The notes: a model not told the origin generated them from the sequence alone. Positions 1 to 6,058 are shown, counted from the first letter of the stretch. The stretch: DNA of 10,732 nucleotides from a bacterium (GCA_030648695.1 JAUSHG010000068.1:1-10732), one strand, 5' to 3'. Numbers and translations are program-made.

Positions 1-221
1 TCTACAAGGTTCAACCTTGTATCGGAAGAAAGGTTGAACCTTGTAGAACCTTGAAGATTTTGCAACATACGAAGCGCCGCAGTCGCATACGGCCTTGCCG
101 CCAGAGCGACCCCCTGACTCTTACGCATCTTCACCGCAGACACGGCCTCCATAGCACGAGTTATCTGTTTGATATTCTTCGTGCCTTTAATACGAAGTCG
201 GATTGTACGTAGTGTGGCCAT
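1..221 (-). CDS. atpG: ATP synthase gamma subunit, N-terminal part (cut by window edge)
   Basis: This is the central rotor shaft of F1, which couples c-ring rotation to catalysis in the alpha3beta3 head. About 73 codons are visible from the ATG at 221, with no stop before the edge. The N-terminal helix matches the family: the stretch beginning TLRTIRLRIKGTKNIKQ is followed by ITRAMEAVSAVKMRKSQ, the standard gamma signature, and then ARPY. From about residue 57 the protein leaves the family pattern. The DNA there is a cluster of short palindromes (3-21 and 30-42) that reads through in frame as STRFNL and TRLNLV, at a position where gamma proteins have a variable loop. The gene follows a small membrane-protein gene by 36 bp. 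I see no ribosome binding site. It was identified from the DNA because it runs off the edge. Confidence in identity is high; the effect of the palindromes is unknown. Confidence 0.93.
   Translation of the reverse strand, partial: MATLRTIRLRIKGTKNIKQITRAMEAVSAVKMRKSQGVALAARPYATAALRMLQNLQGSTRFNLSSDTRLNLV
3..53. repeat. Palindromic repeat cluster inside atpG
   Basis: Positions 3-21 are a perfect palindrome with 9-bp arms around one central base (TACAAGGTT C AACCTTGTA). Positions 30-42 repeat the core (AAGGTT G AACCTT), and 47-53 hold a further half-site (AACCTTG). All lie in the atpG reading frame without creating a stop. The core word resembles the GGTTGAC palindromes at 5098-5128 and 9413-9433. 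Interpretation as a mobile palindromic repeat is an inference. Confidence 0.75.
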
Positions 222-257
222 GGAATAGTTACAAGTTGAGAGTTAGGAGTTTCAAGT

Positions 258-746
258 TCAATGAGAGAATTTTCGGTAATTAAGAAGAAAAATCAATACT
301 GCTAACAAAGGTATAAAAAATCGTAAGTAGATCTCGAAAATTGAAAGCGCATAAGTAAGAACGATTGGAAGGGTCGAAGCATAAATTGCGAATTTATGAG
401 TATTCTTGAATGTTTCAGGCCTCTTAAAAAGAGACAGGACTACAAAAAACACTACAGCATTTATTAGGGTAACAGAAAATAGGATGATCGAATATGTTAA
501 AAACCCCATCAGGAATAGAGCTATCAGAGCGAACGGAGCAGCGGAAGATGGAAAAGGTCCAGTGATTGCGATCTGGGAAAAAATCATCATGACGACACCA
601 CTAAGAAGTGCGAATCTGCACAGAAATACAAGCGCATCACGGTATGGCTTCTGTGGCAGGACTTGATAAAAAGCAGGGTTGTAAACACTATTCTTTAAAT
701 CAAGAAAAAGTGATTTTTGCAGTATGTCGGGATAAGGAAATTTCAT
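258..746 (-). CDS. Multi-pass membrane protein in the atp operon (possibly DUF1189-like)
   Basis: This 162-residue integral membrane protein of unknown function has about four to five hydrophobic segments. They start at DALVFLCRFALLSGVV and continue through PFALIALFLMGFLTYSI, TLINAVVFFVVLSLF and a C-terminal pair around STLPIVLTYALSIFEIYL and PLLAVLIFLLNY. The soluble N-terminus contains SVYNPAFYQVL, which recalls the start of DUF1189 proteins (a phenylalanine/tyrosine-rich motif before the first helix); this family call is weak. I chose the ATG at 746 rather than the upstream TTG at 755 because it is the first ATG and clears the atpA stop by 12 nt. The gene sits between atpA and atpG, where bacterial atp operons normally have no gene, and is co-oriented with both, so it should be co-transcribed. 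It might be an assembly or accessory factor or a passenger; nothing in the sequence decides this. Confidence 0.7.
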   Translation of the reverse strand: MKFPYPDILQKSLFLDLKNSVYNPAFYQVLPQKPYRDALVFLCRFALLSGVVMMIFSQIAITGPFPSSAAPFALIALFLMGFLTYSIILFSVTLINAVVFFVVLSLFKRPETFKNTHKFAIYASTLPIVLTYALSIFEIYLRFFIPLLAVLIFLLNYRKFSH

Positions 747-758
747 TATAAACAAATA

Positions 759-2288
759 CTATTTAAAATAATTCTTGCTGAAGTCGGAAATTGCGGCCTT
801 AAGTGCAGTAACGGTTTCGTCAGAGAGTTCGCCGCTCACGCGAATCATTTCCAGCACCTTGGCCTGACGGTCGCGCATGAACTCAAGGAGCTTACTCTCA
901 AACTCGCGCACGCGGGGAACCGGAGTCGCATCAAGAAATCCTTGTGTGCCGGCAAAAATAGAAATCACCTCCTCCTCAAACGGCAGGCCGCCGTACTGCG
1001 GCTGTTTGAGCAACTCGGTGAGCCGCTGACCGCGGTCAATTTTCTTTTTGGTCTCGCTATCCAAGTCCTGTCCGAACTGGGCGAAGGCCGCGAGCTCACG
1101 GAACTGGGCCAGTTCAAGGCGTAGCGTCCCGGCCACCTTCTTCATGGCCTTGGTCTGTGCGGCAGAACCGACGCGGGACACTGAAAGTCCTACGTTAATA
1201 GCCGGACGCGCACCCTGATAGAAAAGTTCGGGCTCCAGATAAATCTGTCCGTCAGTAATAGAGATGACGTTCGTTGGAATGTATGCGGAAATATCGGCAA
1301 GCTGGGTCTCAATAATCGGGAGCGCGGTAAGCGAGCCGCCGCCAAACTGCTTGCTCATACGCGCGGCGCGCTCAAGCAAACGTGAATGCAGATAAAACAC
1401 ATCTCCCGGATATGCCTCGCGGCCCGGCGGTCGGCGGAGCAAAAGAGAAATCTGCCGATAGGCCCACGCATGTTTGGAAAGGTCGTCATAGACAACAAGG
1501 GCGTCCTCGCCTTTTTCCATGAAGTACTCACCGATGGCACAGCCGGCGTAGGGAGCGAGATACTGCAAGCTTGCGGCCTCGGAAGCAGACGCGGCAACCA
1601 CGACAGTGTATTCCATAGCACCTGCCTGTTTCAATTTCTCTACAATCTGCGCAACCTTGGACTCCTTCTGCCCTACCGAAACATAAATACATTTCACCTT
1701 TCGGTATTTCTTTTCCTTTCCCTGATTGATGATGGCGTCAATCGCAATCGAGGTCTTTCCGATTTGCCGGTCACCAATGATGAGCTGGCGTTGTCCGCGG
1801 CCAACCGGAATAACCGCGTCAATTGCCTTAATGCCGGTGTGAAGCGGCGTATTCACCGACTCGCGGGTGATAACTCCCGGAGCGATTTTCTCCAGCGGAT
1901 AACGCTTCATCGTTTCTACAGGAAAGGCCGGACCTCCGTCTTTTGGATTGCCGAGCGGGTCTATCACGCGGCCAAGCAATGCATCGGAAACCGGAATGGA
2001 AAGAATGGTGCCGGTGCTTTTGACATTCTGCCCTTCAAACACGCCTGCGGAGTCGCCCAAAATAACGGCCTTCACCGAGTACTCTTCAAGGTTAAGCGCC
2101 ATGCCGTAAATAATACTGCCGTCTTTGCCCTCAAACTCCAGAATTTCCGAATACAAAACACCGGACAGTCCGCGGATTTCCGCGACTCCGTCGCCTCCGC
2201 GAATCACGACACCTACGCGCGAGGTGGACGGCCCCTGCTTTATCTTCTGCACCTCGACTTTCAGTTGTTCAATAATGACGTCTTTCAT
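759..2288 (-). CDS. atpA: F1Fo ATP synthase subunit alpha
   Basis: This is the non-catalytic nucleotide-binding subunit of the F1 head, 509 residues, the normal family length. The P-loop GDRQIGKT lies at about residues 172-179. The N-terminal beta-barrel region contains VAEIRGL, and the segment around GARPAINVGLSVSRVGSAAQ carries the conserved alpha-subunit arginine that reaches the beta catalytic site. The C-terminal helical domain (LRLELAQFRELAAF) is intact. The start is ATG 2288. The leader is AT-rich with repeated AATTATCAATT-like words and has no Shine-Dalgarno sequence. It lies between atpH and the small membrane-protein gene, 12 nt from the latter's ATG. Nothing looks damaged; identity is near certain. 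Confidence 0.98.
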   Translation of the reverse strand: MKDVIIEQLKVEVQKIKQGPSTSRVGVVIRGGDGVAEIRGLSGVLYSEILEFEGKDGSIIYGMALNLEEYSVKAVILGDSAGVFEGQNVKSTGTILSIPVSDALLGRVIDPLGNPKDGGPAFPVETMKRYPLEKIAPGVITRESVNTPLHTGIKAIDAVIPVGRGQRQLIIGDRQIGKTSIAIDAIINQGKEKKYRKVKCIYVSVGQKESKVAQIVEKLKQAGAMEYTVVVAASASEAASLQYLAPYAGCAIGEYFMEKGEDALVVYDDLSKHAWAYRQISLLLRRPPGREAYPGDVFYLHSRLLERAARMSKQFGGGSLTALPIIETQLADISAYIPTNVISITDGQIYLEPELFYQGARPAINVGLSVSRVGSAAQTKAMKKVAGTLRLELAQFRELAAFAQFGQDLDSETKKKIDRGQRLTELLKQPQYGGLPFEEEVISIFAGTQGFLDATPVPRVREFESKLLEFMRDRQAKVLEMIRVSGELSDETVTALKAAISDFSKNYFK

Positions 2289-2289
2289 A

Positions 2290-2372
2290 AATTATCAATT
2301 TACAATTATCAATTTTCAATCAATTTCCAATCTCTTAATTTTTATTGAAAATTGAACTTTGATAATTGAAAA
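2290..2372. repeat. AT-rich inverted-word repeat between atpH and atpA
   Basis: The 84-bp gap is made almost wholly of variants of TTGATAATTG and CAATTATCAA in both orientations (for example AATTATCAATTT at 2291 and TTTGATAATTGAAAATT near 2356). It can form a weak, AT-rich hairpin. It looks like a low-complexity intergenic repeat of the kind common in Patescibacteria; no promoter is evident. Confidence 0.5.
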
Positions 2373-2741
2373 TTACTTTAGTAGTGCTTCTTTAATCCGC
2401 TCCATCCGCATCTTGATTGAATTATCCACCCGCACATCCCCGCTCTCAATTACCACTCCACCAAGCAAGCGCACATCTGACTGTGCCACCACTTCTGCCT
2501 TCACGCCAAATTTGTGCTTGAGTCCTGTCTCACGCTCCGGCGTGTACACCACAACTCGCTTCACTCCCTTCTCGCGCAAACGACCCTGTTCATACTCGCG
2601 GATAATGTCCGGCAAGAGTGAAAGTGCGTTCTGGGATGCAAGCGTCTGTGCAAACTGCCTTGTAGCCGCTTTCCTGTCGCGAGGATTTTCCTCTACGAGC
2701 GCACGAAGCGTTTGAGCGTATTGTTGGGGGGTATAACGCAT
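2373..2741 (-). CDS. atpH: F1Fo ATP synthase subunit delta, short form
   Basis: Delta joins the peripheral stalk (b dimer) to the top of the F1 head. At 122 residues this copy is roughly two thirds of the usual length of about 175-180. The C-terminal signature is present: QSDVRLLGGVVIESGDVRVD followed by a short helix (NSIKMRMERIKEALL) corresponds to the family's LIGGVVIRIGDKVIDGSIRGRL pattern. The N-terminal six-helix bundle is shortened, starting MRYTPQQYAQTLRALVEE. The ATG at 2741 is clear and there is no frameshift at either end, so this is a reduced form and not a broken gene. It lies between atpF and atpA in canonical order. No Shine-Dalgarno sequence is visible; the upstream region is a 51-bp repeat. 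Confidence 0.92.
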   Translation of the reverse strand: MRYTPQQYAQTLRALVEENPRDRKAATRQFAQTLASQNALSLLPDIIREYEQGRLREKGVKRVVVYTPERETGLKHKFGVKAEVVAQSDVRLLGGVVIESGDVRVDNSIKMRMERIKEALLK

Positions 2742-2750
2742 ATGCCACTT

Positions 2751-2801
2751 TTAACTTTTAACCTTTGACTGTTAACAGTTAAGAGTTAACGGTTAATGGT
2801 T
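2751..2801. repeat. 51-bp repeat, copy 1 (inverted relative to 3744-3794)
   Basis: The reverse complement of this segment matches 3744-3794 at 50 of 51 positions. It is rich in GTTAAC and TTAACT palindromic words. It overlaps the 3' end of atpF and supplies its last two codons (Asn, His) and its TAA stop. The two copies are inverted and flank atpF and atpE. Confidence 0.88.
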
Positions 2802-3323
2802 CTTGCGGACTTCGCCTTTCTCCGTCTCGCGCAATGCTGCCAACGCTTGTTCTACCATCCTGCCCTGACTCTTGGCGTCAAGCGCATCCGAGAGTCCTTT
2901 TTCAATGGTTTCAATCACGAGCCCCCCGATTTCACGCTTCACCTCCTGCAGAAGCCGCTGTTTATCTGCGGCAAGGCGCTTCTCGCCTTCCTTTCGCATT
3001 TTCAGAACCTCCATCTCGGCCTCGGCGAGAATCCGCTTCCTTGCCTCCTCACCGCTTTTCTTGGCCTCCTCAATCATTCGTCCTGATTCCAACCGTGCCT
3101 CTGAGAGCACCTTCTCTCTGTCCTGCTCAAGAACCTCCATCTGCTTTGCAATCTCCTGTCCATGCTTCTCCGCCGCGGCAATTTTGTCGCGACGCTCATC
3201 CAACAGGCGCATCACGGGCTTGTAGACGAATTTGGCCAAGACCAAAAGCAAAATCGTGAAGTTCACGATTTGCGCAAGCATGACGCCCCAGTTTATTCCG
3301 AGAGAATGCAATAACTCCTGCAT
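2793..3323 (-). CDS. atpF: F1Fo ATP synthase subunit b
   Basis: This is the peripheral-stalk subunit that holds the F1 head against rotor torque. From ATG 3323 it has 176 residues. A single N-terminal membrane helix (about residues 13-33, VMLAQIVNFTILLLVLAKF) is followed by KPVMRLLDERRDKI, the family's conserved region. A long, highly charged heptad-rich helix follows, expected to form the dimeric right-handed coiled coil. An in-frame TTG start at 3374 would add 17 residues, but those codons lie inside an intergenic repeat and upstream of the usual family start, so I reject it. The last codons and stop lie in a 51-bp repeat also found upstream of atpE. Only one b-type gene is visible, so the stalk is probably a homodimer. 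Confidence 0.95.
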   Translation of the reverse strand: MQELLHSLGINWGVMLAQIVNFTILLLVLAKFVYKPVMRLLDERRDKIAAAEKHGQEIAKQMEVLEQDREKVLSEARLESGRMIEEAKKSGEEARKRILAEAEMEVLKMRKEGEKRLAADKQRLLQEVKREIGGLVIETIEKGLSDALDAKSQGRMVEQALAALRETEKGEVRKNH

Positions 3324-3445
3324 AATCAAGTACCAATCAACTAATCTTGTACCAAATCTACTAATAACAACCAATCCCGAATACGAATCTTATTCGCAGG
3401 TATTGGCAGATTAGTTTCATTTGCAGATTGGTACTTAATTGGTAG
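3324..3445. repeat. Inverted repeat filling the atpE-atpF gap
   Basis: AAGTACCAATC at 3328-3338 is the perfect reverse complement of GATTGGTACTT at 3426-3436, and 14 of 15 bases match when extended outward. Inside are further degenerate copies (ACCAAATC, CTAATCTTG) and a small hairpin, CGAAT-CTT-ATTCG, at 3384-3396. It is non-coding and could form an RNA stem between atpE and atpF in the operon transcript, possibly affecting the c:b expression ratio (inference). Confidence 0.7.
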
Positions 3446-3664
3446 TTATACGAACTTAATAATCAACGCGACTACCAGCGCGTAAATCGCGATGGCCTCC
3501 GCGAATGCAATGGCCAAAATCATGGCCGTCTGAATCTTCGGTGCCGCCTCCGGATTTCTGCCGATGGCTTCCATGGCTTTCCCTGCGAGAAGTCCGATAC
3601 CGATGCCCGGGCCAATGGCTCCGGCGCCGATGGCAATGGCTGCTGCAAGTGGTGCTATATCCAT
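3446..3664 (-). CDS. atpE: F1Fo ATP synthase subunit c (rotor ring)
   Basis: This 72-residue hairpin of two membrane helices forms the rotating ring that carries ions. Helix 1 is glycine-rich (GAGAIGPGIGIGLLAGKAMEAIG), the polar loop is RNPEA, and helix 2 carries the ion-binding carboxylate Glu56 in AFAEAIAIYALV. The residues that coordinate sodium in Na+-dependent rings (a Gln in helix 1 and a Ser/Thr next to the Glu) are replaced here by Ile23, Ala57 and Ile58, so a proton-type ring is the better inference. The start is ATG 3664. There is no Shine-Dalgarno sequence, although c is normally the most abundant Fo subunit. It is flanked by long repeat-bearing gaps on both sides, unlike the tight spacing common in other bacteria. 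Confidence 0.97.
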   Translation of the reverse strand: MDIAPLAAAIAIGAGAIGPGIGIGLLAGKAMEAIGRNPEAAPKIQTAMILAIAFAEAIAIYALVVALIIKFV

Positions 3665-3743
3665 ACGTTTATATTGCTAACGATTAATAATTAAAATGAT
3701 GCGCTCATACTAACGTATTTCGTGATTACACTCAATACCGGGA

Positions 3744-3794
3744 AACCATTAACCGTTAACTCTTAACTGTTAACAGTCAAAGGTCAAAAGTTAA
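3744..3794. repeat. 51-bp repeat, copy 2 (inverted relative to 2751-2801)
   Basis: This is 50/51 identical to the reverse complement of 2751-2801. It lies in the 146-bp gap between atpB and atpE, 16 bp past the atpB stop. It contains nested TTAAC/GTTAA palindromes. With copy 1 it brackets atpF-atpE, so recombination between them could invert those two genes (inference). Confidence 0.88.
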
Positions 3795-3810
3795 TAGTTC
3801 GCCCGAGCCC

Positions 3811-4545
3811 CTAATGGGCCGGGCGCGTCCACGTCGCAAACGAAGTCATTGCAAGTGTTGCGAAAATGAGCGCCTGAATGAACCCGACGAAGATTTCCAG
3901 TCCCAAAAACGGAAGCGGCACGACATAGGGCAGGAGCATGCCGATAATCGCGAGTAGGACTTCCCCCGCGAAAATATTCCCGAACAACCGGAAGCCCAGT
4001 GAAACAATTTTTGAGATTTCACCGACAATTTCCAAAATACCGGAAAATGAAGAGCCAAAGTCGCGCAGGGTGAAAAAATTGCCGAGGTGCCTGATGCCGG
4101 AGGTCATGAATCCGAAAATGTGCGAAAGCAGTACCACGAAAATACCGAGAGAAAGCGTCATGTTGAGGTCGGAATGCACCGAACGCAACAGGGGCACAAA
4201 TGTCTCCTCGCCATGCGACACTTCCGTAAATCCGATGCTCCCTACCCCCGGCAGGATTCCCATCCAGTTGGCAACCAAAATATAGATGAAGATAGTGGCA
4301 ACAATGGCAAAAAATTTCTTGGCGCGCTCTCTGTCCCCTGCCACGGTTTCCATGAAATTGAGGAGCGACTCTACCACAAACTCAATAAGATTTTGGAATC
4401 GCCCCGGAATTTTCCGAAGTCCTGCCGAAAAAGCGACGGCGATGAGAACGATAACGAGTACCGCCAGCCACGAGGTAAACAGTGAGTTCGTCACCGCCAG
4501 GGGGCCGATATGAAAGAGGGTTTCGGGGACTAAGCTTATGTGCAT
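3811..4545 (-). CDS. atpB: F1Fo ATP synthase subunit a
   Basis: This is the stator subunit of Fo, providing the two half-channels beside the c-ring. From ATG 4545 it has 244 residues. The essential arginine sits in SLGFRLFGNIFAGE (about Arg186), the classic family motif, and the upstream VANWMGILPGVGSIGF matches the conserved region of the early helices. Five or six hydrophobic helices are evident. An ATG at 4584 (and a GTG at 4587) would add 13-14 residues, MMILQFVALITKSI. I prefer the ATG at 4545 because the family typically begins near the ISLxxETLFHIG segment, but the longer form cannot be excluded. It lies between atpZ and atpE in canonical order. The C-terminus (IFATLAMTSFATW) is complete. 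Confidence 0.95.
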   Translation of the reverse strand: MHISLVPETLFHIGPLAVTNSLFTSWLAVLVIVLIAVAFSAGLRKIPGRFQNLIEFVVESLLNFMETVAGDRERAKKFFAIVATIFIYILVANWMGILPGVGSIGFTEVSHGEETFVPLLRSVHSDLNMTLSLGIFVVLLSHIFGFMTSGIRHLGNFFTLRDFGSSFSGILEIVGEISKIVSLGFRLFGNIFAGEVLLAIIGMLLPYVVPLPFLGLEIFVGFIQALIFATLAMTSFATWTRPAH

Positions 4546-4590
4546 GATTGATTTTGTTATGAGCGCAACGAATTGCAAAATCATCACCCC

Positions 4591-4621
4591 GTAGTGAACC
4601 GAGTCGGCGAGGTTCTACTAC
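4591..4621. repeat. Short imperfect hairpin between atpZ and atpB
   Basis: GTAGTGAACC at 4591-4600 pairs with GGTTCTACTAC at 4611-4621, with one bulged base, around a 10-nt loop. It lies in the 5' leader of atpB. It is short, and its function is unknown. Confidence 0.4.
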
Positions 4622-4632
4622 TGGGGTAGTGG

Positions 4633-4908
4633 CTACTTAAGTATTCGTGATACTTTGCGATACACCAGAAAACTTGATAACAGAATAGAAATCACAATAC
4701 CTGCAAGCAGTATCCACGGTGAGGTACTGTACAGGTTGTCCAGCCATCGTCCGACAAGCGCAAAGATGACAATGGGAATCGCGATCGTATACCCCAACTC
4801 CCCTGCCAACTGCCACGCACTGAATTCCCCCTTATCAAAGGGGGTGCCCCGACTTTGAGTCGGGGCGGGGGTTGTTTCTTCCGTGAGTTGTTTCTCTTCT
4901 CCCTGCAC
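4633..4908 (-). CDS. atpZ: AtpZ/AtpI-family protein at the head of the atp operon
   Basis: This 91-residue protein has two membrane helices (about residues 41-55, YTIAIPIVIFALVG, and 63-82, SPWILLAGIVISILLSSFLV) separated by RWLDNLYSTS. That architecture, with the preceding AWQLAGELG, matches the AtpZ/AtpI family (F0F1-ATPase subunit, putative Mg2+/Ca2+ transporter, often linked to c-ring assembly). First place in the atp operon supports the call. The start is GTG 4908; no ATG is available in frame. A TATACT hexamer ends 6 nt upstream, so the mRNA may be leaderless. Residues 14-28 (PAPTQSRGTPFDKGE) are encoded by two adjacent palindromes, an in-frame repeat insertion in the cytosolic N-tail. 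The symbol could equally be given as atpI. Confidence 0.85.
   Translation of the reverse strand: MQGEEKQLTEETTPAPTQSRGTPFDKGEFSAWQLAGELGYTIAIPIVIFALVGRWLDNLYSTSPWILLAGIVISILLSSFLVYRKVSRILK
4827..4866. repeat. Double hairpin repeat inside atpZ
   Basis: CCCCCTT/AAGGGGG (4827-4833 with 4838-4844) is followed directly by GCCCCGACT/AGTCGGGGC (4846-4854 with 4858-4866, loop TTG). Both are perfect. They encode residues 14-28 of AtpZ with no stop. GC skew and composition differ sharply from the AT-rich repeats nearby, suggesting a separate repeat family. Confidence 0.8.
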
Positions 4909-4914
4909 GGCAAA

Positions 4915-4920
4915 AGTATA
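4915..4920 (-). promoter_or_regulatory. Probable -10 element of the atp operon
   Basis: On the minus strand this reads TATACT (5 of 6 to TATAAT) and ends 6 nt before the GTG of atpZ. The same geometry is seen at ddl. No good -35 hexamer is at the right distance. The hexamer is part of the inverted terminal repeat of the 4915-5034 element. Confidence 0.5.
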
Positions 4921-5034
4921 CCCCGTGTTACAACATTTTGCATCCTGTCTTATGTTTAGGTACTACAATGCCAATTGTGAGTAGTAATACACTGCTCCAA
5001 CTGATATTTTCAAATTTGTAACACGGGGTATACT
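4915..5034. mobile_element. MITE-like 120-bp element with 19-bp perfect terminal inverted repeats
   Basis: AGTATACCCCGTGTTACAA at 4915-4933 is the exact reverse complement of 5016-5034. The 82-bp interior has no open reading frame of note. CAAA flanks both ends as a direct repeat (4911-4914 and 5035-5038), a candidate 4-bp target duplication. Small size, perfect ends and no coding content fit a miniature inverted-repeat element. It lies just upstream of the atp operon, and its left end overlaps the likely operon -10. Without a second copy in the window, mobility is unproven; a large inverted operator is the alternative. Confidence 0.55.
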
Positions 5035-5060
5035 CAAAATCACGGCTCTACACAAGGTAT

Positions 5061-5090
5061 TTCAACGGCTAGGACGTCTTAGCCGTTGAA
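5061..5090. repeat. 30-bp near-perfect palindrome
   Basis: TTCAACGGCTA and TAGCCGTTGAA surround a GACGTC centre, with one mismatched pair in 15. It lies in the gap between the PH-domain gene and atpZ. It could be an operator, a transcript hairpin or a repeat. Confidence 0.65.
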
Positions 5091-5097
5091 TATCCCC

Positions 5098-5128
5098 AAA
5101 TCTGTCAACCTGTGAGGTTGACAGATTT
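5098..5128. terminator. Strong hairpin 3' of the PH-domain gene (possible terminator)
   Basis: A perfect 14-bp stem (AAATCTGTCAACCT with AGGTTGACAGATTT) has a 3-nt loop. It begins 8 bp past the PH-domain gene stop on the minus strand. The 3' side ends in TTT only, so it is a weak intrinsic terminator at best. Its AGGTTGAC core resembles the repeats in atpG and uvrC, so it may be a repeat doing double duty. Confidence 0.5.
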
Positions 5129-5135
5129 AATGGAG

Positions 5136-5696
5136 TTACATTTGTGGCGGGACGACCCGCACTTCCTGCGGCTTCTCCTGCACTTTGCGGTGCTCACTCA
5201 TGAGAAAACCCTTGAGCACATGCGGTCTCCCTACCCCGCGAAAGACAAACGACTTTTCCGGCCCCGCAGTCGCAAGCCGTATGGTGCCGAAGTGTAGCAG
5301 GGTTTGTAAAAATCCGGGGACTTCAACAGACACATCCTGAATCATTTCCAGTCGTGTAGAAGTTATATGCCGATTGAAGAGTCCGAGTTGGTCCACACTT
5401 ATCACCCGCTCGTTCGTGATATACCACACATCCAGATAGTAATCAGTCCAAAAAATCGCAAGCAGAATCCACAGCATAAGCAGCCAGAGAAAATAGACAA
5501 ACACAAAGAGCGCGGCCACATTTCCCTCAATGGCAACCTGACCGGTAAGTATGGTCCGCACTTCGCCCGGAACCAAAACATACAGAAGGAGCGGCACGCA
5601 GGCAAGCGCAAGAATCATGAGAACACGGCTAAAAAACACAAACCAGTGCGCCCGTGCGGTATACAAAATCTCTTCCGTTGGTTCAAGTTCTAGCAT
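5136..5696 (-). CDS. Membrane-anchored bacterial PH-domain protein (DUF304/bPH2)
   Basis: The protein has 186 residues from ATG 5696. The N-terminal LELEPTEEILYTARAHW leads into two long hydrophobic helices (SRVLMILALACVPLLLYVL and VAALFVFVYFLWLLMLWILLAI). A bacterial pleckstrin-homology domain follows: DYYLDVWYITNERVISVDQ, then LFNRHITSTRLEMIQDVSVE, then FGTIRLATAG, the standard pattern of the YdbS/YdbT group. The charged tail (EHRKVQEKPQEVR) is probably cytosolic. The role of such proteins is unclear; no partner is evident beyond the tiny membrane protein 41 bp upstream, with which it could be co-transcribed. The reading frame is open further upstream (to 5885), but that part overlaps the neighbour and is not family-like. 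No Shine-Dalgarno sequence is visible; TACGTT lies 6 nt before the ATG. Confidence 0.88.
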   Translation of the reverse strand: MLELEPTEEILYTARAHWFVFFSRVLMILALACVPLLLYVLVPGEVRTILTGQVAIEGNVAALFVFVYFLWLLMLWILLAIFWTDYYLDVWYITNERVISVDQLGLFNRHITSTRLEMIQDVSVEVPGFLQTLLHFGTIRLATAGPEKSFVFRGVGRPHVLKGFLMSEHRKVQEKPQEVRVVPPQM

Positions 5697-5737
5697 AATA
5701 CGAACGTACGAACTATTTGCGAAATACGAAAGTGAGA

Positions 5738-5944
5738 TCAGAAGGAAAGAAGGGCGGCGCCTGCGCTCAAAATAAGCACCGCACTCACTACAATATACAA
5801 CCCCTCCATGATTACGATGCCGCGCGCCTTGCGACCGAAGCGCTTCCAATGAAAAAAGAGCACAGCACTCAGTATAATGGCGCATAGAAGCGCTACAGCA
5901 AAAAGCACCGCGAGAAGTGTTTGCGTTATTGCTATGCCGGACAT
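5738..5944 (-). CDS. Small two-helix membrane protein, function unknown
   Basis: The protein has 68 residues from ATG 5944 (MSGIAITQ). Two hydrophobic helices, LLAVLFAVALLCAIILSAVL and GLYIVVSAVLILSAGAALL, are joined by a basic loop (HWKRFGRKARG) that should face the cytosol. I do not recognise a family. Codon use and the clear two-helix hairpin make it a plausible real gene. It is co-oriented with the PH-domain gene 41 bp downstream and diverges from the small genes at 6059. An upstream in-frame extension to 5986 uses a weak start and lacks hydrophobic continuity, so I left it out. Confidence 0.7.
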   Translation of the reverse strand: MSGIAITQTLLAVLFAVALLCAIILSAVLFFHWKRFGRKARGIVIMEGLYIVVSAVLILSAGAALLSF

Positions 5945-6058
5945 GTTCGCTACTAGTGTAGCATGTTGGCCGGGAAATGCTGGCACTGCGTAAGAATGAA
6001 CCTTCTCTGCCGTCTAGTTTGTATATGCGCAGGTCATTATCAGCTTAAGCACCATTCT

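Noticed and set aside
1386..2348. Long plus-strand reading frame (320 codons) opposite atpA
   Set aside because: It lies wholly antisense to a full-length, unmistakable atpA and has no recognisable domain; it is a codon-bias shadow.
2834..3259. Plus-strand reading frames opposite atpF
   Set aside because: They mirror the codon pattern of the charged coiled coil of subunit b; there is no independent evidence.
3446..3664. Sodium-specific c-ring
   Set aside because: The Gln and Ser/Thr ligands typical of sodium rings are replaced by Ile and Ala around Glu56.
4692..4943. Alternative minus-strand frame beginning upstream of atpZ
   Set aside because: It reads through the double hairpin into a frame with no membrane helices; the overlapping frame has clear AtpZ features.
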